From an uncultured Lutibacter sp. (lineage in GTDB: Bacteria; Bacteroidota; Bacteroidia; Flavobacteriales; Flavobacteriaceae), in the NCBI RefSeq assembly GCF_947495725.1, contig NZ_CANLZZ010000004.1, positions 310,001-374,000 on the forward strand: DNA of 64,000 bases. The letters run 5' to 3'. Positions 7,078 to 15,699 of this stretch are shown in pieces (the first letter of the stretch is position 1; each line of letters begins with the position of its first letter). The translations under genes were made by a program, and so were the position numbers. The notes below the pieces were generated by a model. That model saw nothing but the letters and a program-made list of their open reading frames with translations. It made no database searches and was not told where the DNA came from.

Positions 7078-7818
7078 ATGAACAAAATAACAAACATAAA
7101 ACCCGTACTAAAAATTCAAAATTTAAAAAAAAGTTTTGGAAATAATCACGTTTTAAATGGTTTTAATATGAATTTATTTGAAGCGGAAAATCTGGTATTA
7201 ATGGGTAAATCTGGTTCTGGAAAATCTGTTATGATAAAATGTGTAGTTGGCTTAATGCAACCCGATACCGGCACAATTGAAATTATGGGAAAGGATATTT
7301 CAAAACTCAATCAAAAAGAATTCAATAATTTAAGATCTGAAATTGGTTTTCTGTTTCAAGGAAGTGCTTTATACGATTCAATGACGGTTCGAGAAAATTT
7401 GGAATTTCCACTTAGAAAGTTTCCAGAATACGCAAGTAAAAGTGAAAAATTAGTAAGTGAAGCACTCGAAAATGTTGGACTAAGTAGCGCCATAGATTTA
7501 ATGCCTGAAGAACTATCTGGAGGAATGAAAAGAAGAATTGCATTGGCAAGAGCCATAATTCTTCGTCCAAAAATAATTATTTACGACGAACCAACAACTG
7601 GTTTAGATCCAATTACATCAAAAGAAATAATACAGCTAATGAAAGGCATACAGCAACAATTTAAAACCTCATCACTAATTATAACACACGATGTGGATTG
7701 CGCCAGAGTTATTTCAAATCGTATGATTTTGCTTATAGACGGCATCAATTATATGGAAGGTACGTTTAACGATTTATCCGCTTCAAAAGATAAAAAGGTT
7801 CAGGAATTTTTTAAATAA
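7078..7818 (+). CDS. mlaF: MlaF-family ABC transporter ATP-binding protein
   Basis: The 246-residue ATPase has a Walker A motif GKSGSGKS at 43-50, the ABC signature LSGGM at 146-150, Walker B IIIYDEP at 166-172 and the switch His204 in ITHD. It powers the MlaE permease encoded 2 bp upstream. MlaF proteins use the LSGGM form of the signature instead of LSGGQ, which agrees with the neighbours. Cytoplasmic, bound to the inner membrane through the permease. Confidence 0.93.
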   Translation: MNKITNIKPVLKIQNLKKSFGNNHVLNGFNMNLFEAENLVLMGKSGSGKSVMIKCVVGLMQPDTGTIEIMGKDISKLNQKEFNNLRSEIGFLFQGSALYDSMTVRENLEFPLRKFPEYASKSEKLVSEALENVGLSSAIDLMPEELSGGMKRRIALARAIILRPKIIIYDEPTTGLDPITSKEIIQLMKGIQQQFKTSSLIITHDVDCARVISNRMILLIDGINYMEGTFNDLSASKDKKVQEFFK

Positions 7819-7825
7819 CAAGGTT

Positions 7826-8809
7826 ATGAAAAAATCAAATTCACATAAAATAAAACTAGGTTTATTTATAATTATAAGTTCTCTATTTTTAATTATTGCC
7901 TTGTACTTTATTGGTAACAGACAAAATCTTTTTAGCAAGAACTTTAAAATAAGTGCCGTATTTAATAATGTAAACGGCTTAATTTTAGGAAATAACGTTC
8001 GCTATTCAGGTATTAATGTTGGTACGGTAAAAAATATACATATGATTAATGACACCACAATATGTGTGGACATGCATATAGATTATAAGTTTTTAAAACA
8101 TCTTAAAAAAAACGCCGTTGCAGGTATTAGTTCCGATGGTTTAGTAGGAAGTATGGTAATTAATATTGCTCCTGAAAAAGAGTTTGCTCCTCCATTAAAT
8201 CCAGGAGATACAATAAAATCATATAGTAAAATCTCAACAAACGACATGTTGGAAACCTTAAATACTACCAATGATAATATTTCATTATTAACATCAGATT
8301 TATTAAAAATAACCACATCAATAAAAACTGGTGATGGCACATTAAGTATGCTAATTAATGACCCCGAAATGGCAACAAATCTAAAAACAACCGTTAAAAA
8401 TTTAAAAACAGCAAGTAGCAGCGCTTCAAATTCTTTAAATGAATTTAACAAAATAATAAAGTCTATTAATTATAATGAAAGTATGGCCGCTGTGTTATTA
8501 AGCGACTCAGTTACAGCACTTCAAATGAAATCTATTATAACAAATTTAGATAAATCGAGTACTGGAATGGACGCTTCAGTTTCAACTATAAATGAGCTGC
8601 TTAAATCTTTAAAAACCAGTGAAGGTTCTTTAAATTATATTATTAAAGATACACTACTTGTAAAAAACATTGATGAAACAGTAAAAAACATAAAAGATGG
8701 AAGCCTTAAATTAAATGAAAATTTAGAAGCCCTTAAACATAATTTTCTTTTTAGAGGTTATTTTAAAAAAATAGAGCGACAAAAAGCAAAAGAAGCTAAA
8801 AAAGAATAA
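7826..8809 (+). CDS. mlaD: MlaD-family MCE-domain protein
   Basis: The 327-residue protein has one N-terminal transmembrane helix (about 12-28) and an MCE/MlaD domain at about 38-115 (FNNVNGLILGNNVRYSGINVG is its typical start, here read in two parts). The long C-terminal region (about 130-320) is helical with heptad-like spacing (TTVKNLKTASSSASNSLNEF). MCE proteins assemble as hexameric rings that bind lipids in the periplasm. Third gene of the operon, 7 bp after mlaF. The C-terminal helices probably form a tube or needle, as in related MCE proteins; that is inference. Confidence 0.9.
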   Translation: MKKSNSHKIKLGLFIIISSLFLIIALYFIGNRQNLFSKNFKISAVFNNVNGLILGNNVRYSGINVGTVKNIHMINDTTICVDMHIDYKFLKHLKKNAVAGISSDGLVGSMVINIAPEKEFAPPLNPGDTIKSYSKISTNDMLETLNTTNDNISLLTSDLLKITTSIKTGDGTLSMLINDPEMATNLKTTVKNLKTASSSASNSLNEFNKIIKSINYNESMAAVLLSDSVTALQMKSIITNLDKSSTGMDASVSTINELLKSLKTSEGSLNYIIKDTLLVKNIDETVKNIKDGSLKLNENLEALKHNFLFRGYFKKIERQKAKEAKKE

Positions 8810-8901
8810 CTAATACAATGCTTTTTTTCCATGTATATTGAGATATATCATTCCAATTATATTGGCGTATTAGTAAATTGTATAATATAAATTTTACAAT
8901 T

Positions 8902-9279
8902 ATGAAAAAAGTAAGTTTAACACTAGTAAGCACAGTTTTTACAGTTGTATTTACACTCTTAAGCTGTGGCCCTGTCGTATTTTCATCAAGATTAGGCGCT
9001 CCTCCTCCACCATGGTTTTATCCAAATAGAGTAGAACATGTTAGATATGTTTACTTCCCCGAATTTGAGTTTTATTATGATTTTACGCAAAAAAACTATA
9101 TTTATTTTAATAATGGATCCTGGTTATCTGTTAAAATTTTACCTTCAAAATATGCCGGTATTAATTTAAGAAGAAGCCGCCAAGTTCGCATCAAAAATTA
9201 TCATGGAGACAACATTAAAAAATATCATAATAATACTATTATAAAAAGAAGAACACCTTCAACAAAAAGAAATAATTAA
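8902..9279 (+). CDS. Small putative lipoprotein, basic C-terminus
   Basis: The 125-residue product starts at ATG 8902 (a GTA/TTG-rich stretch upstream in the same frame is unlikely to be translated). It has a lipoprotein signal ending LLSC with Cys22. After GAPPPPWFYPNR the mature part contains many Tyr and Phe residues (VRYVYFPEFEFYYDF) and then a highly basic tail (RRSRQVRIKNY, IIKRRTPSTKRNN). I do not recognise a function. It follows mlaD by about 90 bp on the same strand and may be envelope-associated. Confidence 0.6.
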   Translation: MKKVSLTLVSTVFTVVFTLLSCGPVVFSSRLGAPPPPWFYPNRVEHVRYVYFPEFEFYYDFTQKNYIYFNNGSWLSVKILPSKYAGINLRRSRQVRIKNYHGDNIKKYHNNTIIKRRTPSTKRNN

Positions 9280-9290
9280 AATTAAAAAAA

Positions 9291-9768
9291 ATGAAAACAG
9301 ATAATCTAGAATCATTGGTAAACGATTATAAAATCTGTTGTTGAAAAGAAAATTCTATGGGAAACCAAAACAAAAAAACTACTTATTTCCACTTTAAATA
9401 CCATAGTAAAAAAATACGATATTGGATGGCGAGTACAAGAATTAAGTTGGATTAACACCAATGAAGCTGTAAATATAACATTTGACTCTTTTCCACCTGA
9501 ACTTATTACAAGCACCAATAAAATACCATCTTATCAATTTATACAAGGAGGCGCTTTGGTTTTTTCACAATCATATAGTGGAGATGTAAATGTATTTATA
9601 CTTTATCCTTTTGTCGAAAATTTAGATAATCGACCAAATGAAAAAGAGCCTGAAACATTTACTCCAAACTCTATTTCAGAAGCACTTATTATTGATAAAG
9701 TTGAAGGTTTTTTAAAAGAAATGATTGCTTGGGAACTTCCAACAATAACAAACAAAGTTGGTTTTTAA
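9291..9768 (+). pseudogene. Frameshifted gene of unknown function
   Basis: From ATG 9291 the frame reads MKTDNLESLVNDYK and stops at TGA 9342-9344. If one A of the AAAA run at 9330-9333 is removed, reading continues without a stop from 9334 to TAA 9766-9768 and gives one protein of about 158 residues (NDYKSVVEKKILWETKTKKL, later GWRVQELSWIN and ALVFSQSYSGDVNVF). The downstream frame has no good start of its own until ATG-like codons deep inside, so the two parts belong to one gene. It may be a recent pseudogene, a sequencing error, or a site of ribosomal slippage. The product is not recognised. Confidence 0.7.
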
Positions 9769-9788
9769 ATTGAACTAAATTTTAAAGT

Positions 9789-11006
9789 TTATTTAATTCC
9801 AATTGTAATTAAGCTAATTTCAGGTCGCATACCTAATCTTCCTGGAAACCCTAACCAACCTAGCCCTTTGTTAACATGTAAATATTGTTCTCCTATTAGA
9901 TACAATCCGGCCCAATGTTTATATTTGTATTTTATTGGACTCCATTTTATGTTTTTAGTTTGAACACCAGCTTGCATTCCATGTGTATGTCCTGAAAGAG
10001 TTAGTGAAATATCCGTTTTACGAACAACTTCTTTACTCCAATGTATTGGATCATGCGACAACAATATTTTAAATTTAACATCTTTTACTGCAGCCAACGC
10101 CTTTTGCAGATCTCCATACTGCTTAAATGGTGGTATTCCCCAATTTTCGACACCAATTATTGCTAACTTGTTTTTATTAAGTGTTACAACCTCAGCACTA
10201 TTTAGCAATAAATTAAACTCTATCTTTTTAAAAAAATATTTTATCGATTCGTGATTAGATTGTTTAGCTTTTAAAGATTTCCATTTACTGTAATCACCAT
10301 AATCGTGATTTCCTAATACAGCATATTTACCCATTTTAGCCTTCAACTTTAGCAAAACACTACTCCAACCTTTTAACTCCCAAGCATAATTATTTACCAA
10401 ATCGCCGGTAAAAAAAATAAAATCGGGATTTAATTTATTAATTATTGTAACGGCTTTTTCTAAAATAGCATAATTAAAACTAAAACTTCCCAAATGCAAA
10501 TCTGATATTTGAACAATTTTCAACTGATTAAAATCAATCGGTAAATTTTTAAATTTAATAATATTTCTACGCACTTCAAACTTATATTTTGTGCTAAAAA
10601 TTCCATATAAAATTGTAAAAAAAGGTAGAAATCCAGATACTAAACCAATTAAGGGTAACACTATTAATGACGCCTCTTTTGAAATTATATAATTTGTAAA
10701 ATAAAGTGTAGAAAAAACAACTACAAAAATAAATTTAGGAACTAAAGACACAACCACTAACCCGTATAGCGACGAAATAAAAAGTTGCCTTCTATAAGCT
10801 TGTATTTTTTTTAACCTACTTCTTAAAATTATTATTGAAGCAATAAGTCCAATTGTAAATATCCAAAATGCAGCATAAATGACATATTTCACCAATAAAG
10901 TAGTAATTATTTGTGTAATAGATAACAACCAATAAAAAGCAAAAATATCAACTAATAAAATTACAAAACATAATAATAACACTGCAGAAAACGGATAGGA
11001 TCTCAT
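9789..11006 (-). CDS. Membrane-anchored metallophosphoesterase
   Basis: The 405-residue protein has about four N-terminal transmembrane helices (roughly 6-30, 38-62, 75-102 and 112-138) and a C-terminal calcineurin-like domain. Metal-binding motifs in order are ISDLHLG (167-173), GDLVNN (201-206), GNHDY (232-236), SHDP and SGHTHG. It resembles the YkuE/YaeI group, some members of which act on lipid-linked phosphates such as UDP-diacylglucosamine; the substrate here is unknown. It is probably co-transcribed with no gene downstream, and lies 11 bp after the CDP-alcohol phosphatidyltransferase gene, which also suggests lipid metabolism. Confidence 0.88.
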   Translation of the reverse strand: MRSYPFSAVLLLCFVILLVDIFAFYWLLSITQIITTLLVKYVIYAAFWIFTIGLIASIIILRSRLKKIQAYRRQLFISSLYGLVVVSLVPKFIFVVVFSTLYFTNYIISKEASLIVLPLIGLVSGFLPFFTILYGIFSTKYKFEVRRNIIKFKNLPIDFNQLKIVQISDLHLGSFSFNYAILEKAVTIINKLNPDFIFFTGDLVNNYAWELKGWSSVLLKLKAKMGKYAVLGNHDYGDYSKWKSLKAKQSNHESIKYFFKKIEFNLLLNSAEVVTLNKNKLAIIGVENWGIPPFKQYGDLQKALAAVKDVKFKILLSHDPIHWSKEVVRKTDISLTLSGHTHGMQAGVQTKNIKWSPIKYKYKHWAGLYLIGEQYLHVNKGLGWLGFPGRLGMRPEISLITIGIK

Positions 11007-11017
11007 AGTATATTTGA

Positions 11018-11599
11018 TTATTTCTTTCTTCGTTTATCTTTTAATGCCCAATAAATCCCTTTAACTCCAGCAACCCAATTATCGTACATATAAATAAGGG
11101 TAATCTCTTCAATAGTTTCTAATATCCCAAGAATAATCATAACATAAAACAACCAATATATTGGCTCAAAGAATAACAACCAAAGTATAAATATGCTTTG
11201 TATAATTGCTGATAATTTAGCTAAATATGTATGAAAAGCTGTAGCCTTTCCATATTTTAAAAAAGCTAAAATCATTTGTAAAATATATGGTGAAAACGAA
11301 ATTACTATTAAAGTGTAATTCTCTTGAATAAAATCAAATTCAAACACTAATATTCCAATTAAACCAATAATAAATGTAATTTGATCACCAAAGGAATCTA
11401 GTTGCGATCCACGAGCACTTGTAATTTGTAATTTACGCGCAATAAACCCATCAATTGCATCGGTACAATAACTAATTAGCAATAGCCAAGTAAAAATTTC
11501 TTGTTTTTCAAACCATAGTAATAAAAGTAAAATTGGCGCTGACGCAATTCTATAAAATGAAAACCAATCTGCAATATTAAAATTTTTAAATGTTAGCAT
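11018..11599 (-). CDS. CDP-alcohol phosphatidyltransferase family protein
   Basis: The 193-residue integral membrane protein has the full catalytic motif D-x2-D-G-x2-A-R-x8-G-x3-D-x3-D at about 47-72 (DAIDGFIARK, then GSQLDSFGDQ). Family enzymes transfer a phosphoalcohol head group from a CDP-alcohol, as in phosphatidylglycerophosphate or phosphatidylserine synthesis; which reaction is used here is not evident. About five further hydrophobic helices follow. It is upstream of, and probably co-transcribed with, the membrane metallophosphoesterase. Confidence 0.88.
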   Translation of the reverse strand: MLTFKNFNIADWFSFYRIASAPILLLLLWFEKQEIFTWLLLISYCTDAIDGFIARKLQITSARGSQLDSFGDQITFIIGLIGILVFEFDFIQENYTLIVISFSPYILQMILAFLKYGKATAFHTYLAKLSAIIQSIFILWLLFFEPIYWLFYVMIILGILETIEEITLIYMYDNWVAGVKGIYWALKDKRRKK

Positions 11600-11668
11600 T
11601 TTTAAGTTTTAAATGTAACTATCTATTCATTATTTTAAACGCAATTTGATATTCTATAAAATTAAATT

Positions 11669-12115
11669 TTAAAACATAATATTCTGGTATACTATATTCT
11701 TAATGTCCTTTGGCAACTCAGTTCTAATATCTTCGAGTTCTCCTAACGAAATATATTTACGTAAAACAATGAAAGTAGTTTTCATATAATTTTCTAGCAC
11801 TTCATCCGATTCAAAATCGTTTAATGATGTTGGTTGATTCAATAGCCAAACCAAATCAATAAATTCGGTCAAATTTTTAATTTTTCTTTTTTTTCGACCA
11901 GACCATCCATTTACATAAACAGCTTTTAAAAACATTGGCAATTGAGCTAACAATTGAAAAGACTCCTCAGTTGAAATTATTTCTCTTAATCCATGTAAAA
12001 TTGCAGATAAAATTCTACTTGCTTTATCTGTTTCACCTTTCAAATTTATTTGTTGCTCATACTCTTTCATAAAAGTATTAGCTTCTACTGCAAATTGATT
12101 AAAATTAAGTGCCAT
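11669..12115 (-). CDS. DUF2267-like protein
   Basis: Translation is taken from ATG 12115 (MALNFNQFAVEA), giving 148 residues; the longer frame adds a 20-residue Ile/Asn-rich stretch that lies in the intergenic spacer and looks non-coding. The protein is all-helical with the DUF2267 pattern: a FAVEANTFMKEYE start, DKASRILSAILHGLRE, and LLAQLPMFLKAVYVNGW. No signal peptide. Function unknown; DUF2267 proteins are often stress-associated. It follows the WG-repeat gene by 10 bp. Confidence 0.65.
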   Translation of the reverse strand: MALNFNQFAVEANTFMKEYEQQINLKGETDKASRILSAILHGLREIISTEESFQLLAQLPMFLKAVYVNGWSGRKKRKIKNLTEFIDLVWLLNQPTSLNDFESDEVLENYMKTTFIVLRKYISLGELEDIRTELPKDIKNIVYQNIMF

Positions 12116-12125
12116 ATTTTTAAAA

Positions 12126-12728
12126 TTAATATTTATAAATATTCCATTTCTTATTTTTATTTTGAACTGCAACAATTCCAGGCGCTATAAATTTCGAATG
12201 TATTTTTGGTGGAGTTAGCTGAGTTCTTTTAGGAATAATATATTCTATAGGATTTTCTAAATATTTTATTGTTTTCCCTGAAACATCAATAATATATTCT
12301 TCCAATTTATATTTTGTAAGTGGCTTTCTAAACACTTCGTTATAGCCAATAGTATCTTTTAAAAGTTTCACTACAATGGCATATCCATTTTCGAAATTTG
12401 ACGCATTTAAATATTGAGGTGTAACTACATCATTTCCATTTTCGTCTATAAAACCATACATATAAATATTATCAATTAACCGTTTAACTAAACATCTTCC
12501 ATTTTTAAAAATTGGATATTTTTCATTTGAATCATTATTTAAAACAATATCACTTCTATAGTTTATTTTTAAAACACCTTCTTTATTTATAAATCCCCAA
12601 GTTCCACTTTTTCGAACTGCAGATAATTCGCCATAAAATGGATATATAGCATCAACATCCGTTACTATTTGACTAAAACTTGGACCACTAAACAAAAGGC
12701 AAAAAATTAAGAATAGTAGATTTTTCAT
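12126..12728 (-). CDS. Secreted WG-repeat protein
   Basis: The 200-residue protein has a signal peptide (MKNLLFLIFCLLFSGPSFS). It then contains WG/KWG-type repeats: SGTWGFINKEG at about 41-51, MYGFIDENGNDVV at about 91-103, and a last partial unit NKKWNIYKY at the C-terminus. Such repeats form small beta structures and are frequent in exported Bacteroidota proteins of unknown role. It lies upstream of the DUF2267-like gene with a 10-bp gap, so the two may share a transcript. Confidence 0.65.
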   Translation of the reverse strand: MKNLLFLIFCLLFSGPSFSQIVTDVDAIYPFYGELSAVRKSGTWGFINKEGVLKINYRSDIVLNNDSNEKYPIFKNGRCLVKRLIDNIYMYGFIDENGNDVVTPQYLNASNFENGYAIVVKLLKDTIGYNEVFRKPLTKYKLEEYIIDVSGKTIKYLENPIEYIIPKRTQLTPPKIHSKFIAPGIVAVQNKNKKWNIYKY

Positions 12729-13164
12729 AATAGATTTATTTTGTATAATAAAGCTAAAAATTGTTTCTCTCTCCCTAAATGATATTCCTCATATACTTAT
12801 TCTCTATATGTTAAAAAAAGTCTAATTTTCAGCGTTTTAATCCAAAATAAAAACTTCAACAAGCCATTAATTTGATATTTATCATTTTACAATTTACTCT
12901 TTATATATCCCTATTATTTTAATACTCTTAAAATATGAGAAATTACAATCCGCTTTCTCTTTGATTTAGAAAGAATTTTCAAAAAAAACTTATTTTTAAA
13001 AACCCTAGTTTAAAACAAGGTAAAATACTGTTTATCAAGGCTTTTTTTTATTGTTTAGACACCTTAAAAATTACACTCTAAATTAAAGATAACACCCTAC
13101 TTAAAAAAAATAAAAAAAAGCTTGTTTTTTATCAATAAAGTAATTTAATTTGCACACGCAAAAA
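12729..13164. other. Intergenic stretch upstream of tRNA-Thr
   Basis: I see no coding potential in these 436 very AT-rich bases. The right end holds a likely tRNA promoter: TTG at 13122-13124, 21 bp, and TAATTTG at 13146-13152 (one base short of the TAnnTTTG consensus), 12 bp before the tRNA. Confidence 0.6.
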
Positions 13165-13238
13165 GCCGATGTAGCTCAGCTGGCTAGAGCAGCTGATTTG
13201 TAATCAGCAGGTCGTGGGTTCGAGTCCCTCCATCGGCT
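13165..13238 (+). tRNA. tRNA-Thr (TGT)
   Basis: A complete cloverleaf can be drawn. The acceptor stem is GCCGATG/CATCGGC with discriminator T at 13238, the D-arm contains AGCTCAGCTGG, the anticodon stem is GCTGA/TCAGC around the loop TTTGTAA (anticodon TGT), and the T-arm has GGTTCGAGTCC. CCA is not encoded (CAA follows). A terminator lies just downstream. Confidence 0.95.
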
Positions 13239-13247
13239 CAAGTTTAA

Positions 13248-13280
13248 AAAGACTATCTTTAAAAGATGGTCTTTTTTTTT
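13248..13280 (+). terminator. Terminator after tRNA-Thr
   Basis: AAAGACTATC (13248-13257) pairs with GATGGTCTTT (13265-13274, one G-U) around TTTAAAA, and a run of T continues to 13281. Confidence 0.85.
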
Positions 13281-13355
13281 TACCAAAAATGCTTCTAAAA
13301 AATTAATTGCACTAAAAAACAGCATTAATTAGGTTCACTACAAAAAGAGATTCAT

Positions 13356-13363
13356 TAAATTTG
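13356..13363 (+). promoter_or_regulatory. -7 box upstream of udk
   Basis: TAAATTTG matches TAnnTTTG and lies 18 bp before the udk start codon, so the mRNA leader would be only about 10-12 nt. Confidence 0.5.
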
Positions 13364-13381
13364 TAAAATTAAAACTATTTT

Positions 13382-13987
13382 ATGCTAATTATTGGTATTG
13401 CCGGAGGCACCGGAAGTGGAAAAACAACTGTTGTAAATCAAATTTTACACGAATTACCAGCTGATGAAGTTTGCGTAATTTCACAAGATTCATATTATAA
13501 TGAAACAGAACATTTAAATTATGAAGAACGTACAAAAATAAATTTTGATCACCCAAAGGCAATTGATTTTGACTTATTAGTAAACCATTTAACTTTATTA
13601 AAAAAAGGTGAAATTATTGAACAACCTGTATATTCCTTTATAACTCATAATCGCACAAAAGACACTTTAATAACACACCCCAGAAAAGTGGTAATTGTTG
13701 AAGGTATTTTAATTTTCAACAATAAACCTTTACGCGATATCTTCGATATAAAAATATTTGTACATGCAGATACTGATGAACGTTTAATTAGAAGAGTTAG
13801 AAGAGATATTGAGGAAAGAGGGCGCGATATAAATGAGGTTTTAAATCGCTATCAAACAACTTTAAAACCAATGCACCAGCAGTTTATTGAACCAACAAAA
13901 AACTATGCTGATATTATTATTCCTAACGATCGATACAATAATGTTGCAATAGATATAGTTAGAACTGTTATTACAAATAAATTATAA
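13382..13987 (+). CDS. udk: Uridine kinase
   Basis: The 201-residue enzyme phosphorylates uridine and cytidine in pyrimidine salvage. It shows a Walker A motif GGTGSGKTT at 8-16, VISQDSYYN at 32-40, NFDHPKAID, and the RRVRRDIEERGRD lid-region segment. Its length is typical. It heads an operon-like run with ftsB (4-bp gap) and the mutase-related genes, an order I recall as common in Flavobacteriaceae. Confidence 0.93.
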   Translation: MLIIGIAGGTGSGKTTVVNQILHELPADEVCVISQDSYYNETEHLNYEERTKINFDHPKAIDFDLLVNHLTLLKKGEIIEQPVYSFITHNRTKDTLITHPRKVVIVEGILIFNNKPLRDIFDIKIFVHADTDERLIRRVRRDIEERGRDINEVLNRYQTTLKPMHQQFIEPTKNYADIIIPNDRYNNVAIDIVRTVITNKL

Positions 13988-13991
13988 TAAC

Positions 13992-14309
13992 ATGACTTTT
14001 AAGCAATTCAAAAACAAGCCACTCGTAAAACTTTTATCCAATAAGTATGTATTAATACTTATGTCTTTTTTAGTTTGGATGGTTTTTTTTGATGAAAACT
14101 CTTACCTAAACCATAGAGAATTTAATAAAGAAATAGAAAAACTTAAAAATGAAAAAGAATACTATCAAAATGAAATTAACTCTGATAAAGAATTGATTAA
14201 AAACTTAGATGATAAAAAAGAGTTAGAGAAATTTGCACGAGAAGAATACAAAATGAAAAAAGAAAACGAAGAAATTTATATTATTGAATACGACACCATA
14301 AAAAAATAA
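13992..14309 (+). CDS. ftsB: FtsB/DivIC septum formation initiator
   Basis: The 105-residue bitopic protein has a short cytoplasmic N-terminus, one transmembrane helix at about 18-35 (YVLILMSFLVWMVFF), and a coiled coil at about 42-80 (EFNKEIEKLKNEKEYYQNEI) followed by LEKFAREEYKMKK, the segment typical of FtsB/DivIC. It acts at the division site with FtsL and FtsQ. It starts 4 bp after udk. Confidence 0.85.
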   Translation: MTFKQFKNKPLVKLLSNKYVLILMSFLVWMVFFDENSYLNHREFNKEIEKLKNEKEYYQNEINSDKELIKNLDDKKELEKFAREEYKMKKENEEIYIIEYDTIKK

Positions 14310-14366
14310 CAGCACCGTACCTATAAAAAAGTTTTTTTATAGACGTTAACTAGTACTAAACAAAAC

Positions 14367-15686
14367 ATGAACAACCTTTATTCTGAAGATTTTGAACCCA
14401 GTTCTTCCGCAGCCTGGAAGCAAAAAATTCAATTTGAATTACAAGGTGCCGATTATAATAAAACACTCTTAAAGCAAACTCTTGAAGGAATTTCTATAAA
14501 GCCATTTTATCACTCTGATTCTTTTCAGAAATTAAATTCTACTTCAAAACAAAACACTGCACAACTTTGCGAACCTATTAATATTGATTCAGAAATAAAC
14601 GCAAATAAAAAAGCCTTATTCGCAATAAAAAATGGTGCAAATGCAATAAAATTTAATGTAAAAAACAGTTTTAATAGCACTATTCTATTTGACAATTTAC
14701 TTAATAAAAACATTACATTTCATTTTAACTTTCACTTCTTAAACGAGGTCTTTTTAACAGAATTAATACAGAAATTAGAAAATGAAGTTGTTTTTTATAA
14801 CATAGATATAATTGGTAATTTAGCAAAAACAGGTAATTGGCACTCTACAATATCTTCCGATTTTAACATTATTGAAAACCTTTTAAAAAGAAATGCTTCA
14901 ACTTTTATTTTAGGTATCAACTCTAATATTTATCAAAATGCAGGCGCAAACAACGTTCAACAAATTGCCTATACACTGGCTCATGTAAATGAATATTTAA
15001 CAAAATTTGGAGCCAATATTGCTTCCAAAATTCAATTTAACTTTTCAATTGGAAGTAATTTCTTTTTTGAAATAGCGAAAATAAAAGCATTTCGCTATCT
15101 CTATAACTTAATACTTCAAAAATACAATATTAGTGCAAATGCAATAATTTTTTGTGAACCTACAAAACGAAATAAAACCAAAATAGACTTAAAAACAAAT
15201 ATTATACGATCAACTAATGAATGCCTGAGCGCTTCAATAGGTGGCTCCAATACTGTATCCACTTTTTTGTTTGACAATTTATTTACACTTAACAATACAT
15301 TAAGTGAAAAGGTATCTAAAAACCAATTGCTTATATTAAAAAAGAAATGCAACATTGAAAACATTCAAAACATTGCAGAAGAAGCAAGTTACATAGAATC
15401 CTTATCTGTCCAAATTGCTGAAAAGTCTTTAGCTATTTTTAAAGATATTGAAAAAAGTGGTGGTTTTTTAAGCCAATTAAAAAATGACACTATTCAAAGA
15501 AAAATTAATGAGAATGCACAAAAAGAACAAACTGCTTTTAATAATGGAACTATTGTGTTAACTGACATAATCAATTTAAAAAAACACAACACAAACAAAC
15601 CCTCAAAAAACAAACTTAAAGCTGGATATAAAACATTAATCACCCCAATTATTGAAAAACGATTAACTGAAAAATTAGAACATTAA
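14367..15686 (+). CDS. mutA: Methylmalonyl-CoA mutase small-subunit family protein
   Basis: The 439-residue protein matches the small, non-B12-binding subunit of heterodimeric methylmalonyl-CoA mutase: FEPSSSAAWKQKIQFELQGA at the start, IGSNFFFEIAKIKAFRYLYN in the TIM barrel, PTKRNKTKIDL, NECLSASIGGSNTV, and the ending PIIEKRLTEKLEH. This subunit normally only supports the catalytic large subunit. It keeps most family landmarks but is Asn/Lys-rich and somewhat diverged. The adjacent large-subunit relative is truncated and lacks the cobalamin domain, so a functional mutase from this locus is doubtful. Confidence 0.85.
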   Translation: MNNLYSEDFEPSSSAAWKQKIQFELQGADYNKTLLKQTLEGISIKPFYHSDSFQKLNSTSKQNTAQLCEPINIDSEINANKKALFAIKNGANAIKFNVKNSFNSTILFDNLLNKNITFHFNFHFLNEVFLTELIQKLENEVVFYNIDIIGNLAKTGNWHSTISSDFNIIENLLKRNASTFILGINSNIYQNAGANNVQQIAYTLAHVNEYLTKFGANIASKIQFNFSIGSNFFFEIAKIKAFRYLYNLILQKYNISANAIIFCEPTKRNKTKIDLKTNIIRSTNECLSASIGGSNTVSTFLFDNLFTLNNTLSEKVSKNQLLILKKKCNIENIQNIAEEASYIESLSVQIAEKSLAIFKDIEKSGGFLSQLKNDTIQRKINENAQKEQTAFNNGTIVLTDIINLKKHNTNKPSKNKLKAGYKTLITPIIEKRLTEKLEH

Positions 15687-15699
15687 ATTAGTAAAATAA

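Noticed and set aside
9556-9768. A separate 70-codon gene
   Set aside because: It is the end of the frameshifted gene that begins at 9291; the frame is open well upstream of it to 9334.
14321-14342. CTATAAAAAA/TTTTTTATAG palindrome after ftsB
   Set aside because: It consists almost only of A and T and is too weak to call a terminator; the operon probably continues.
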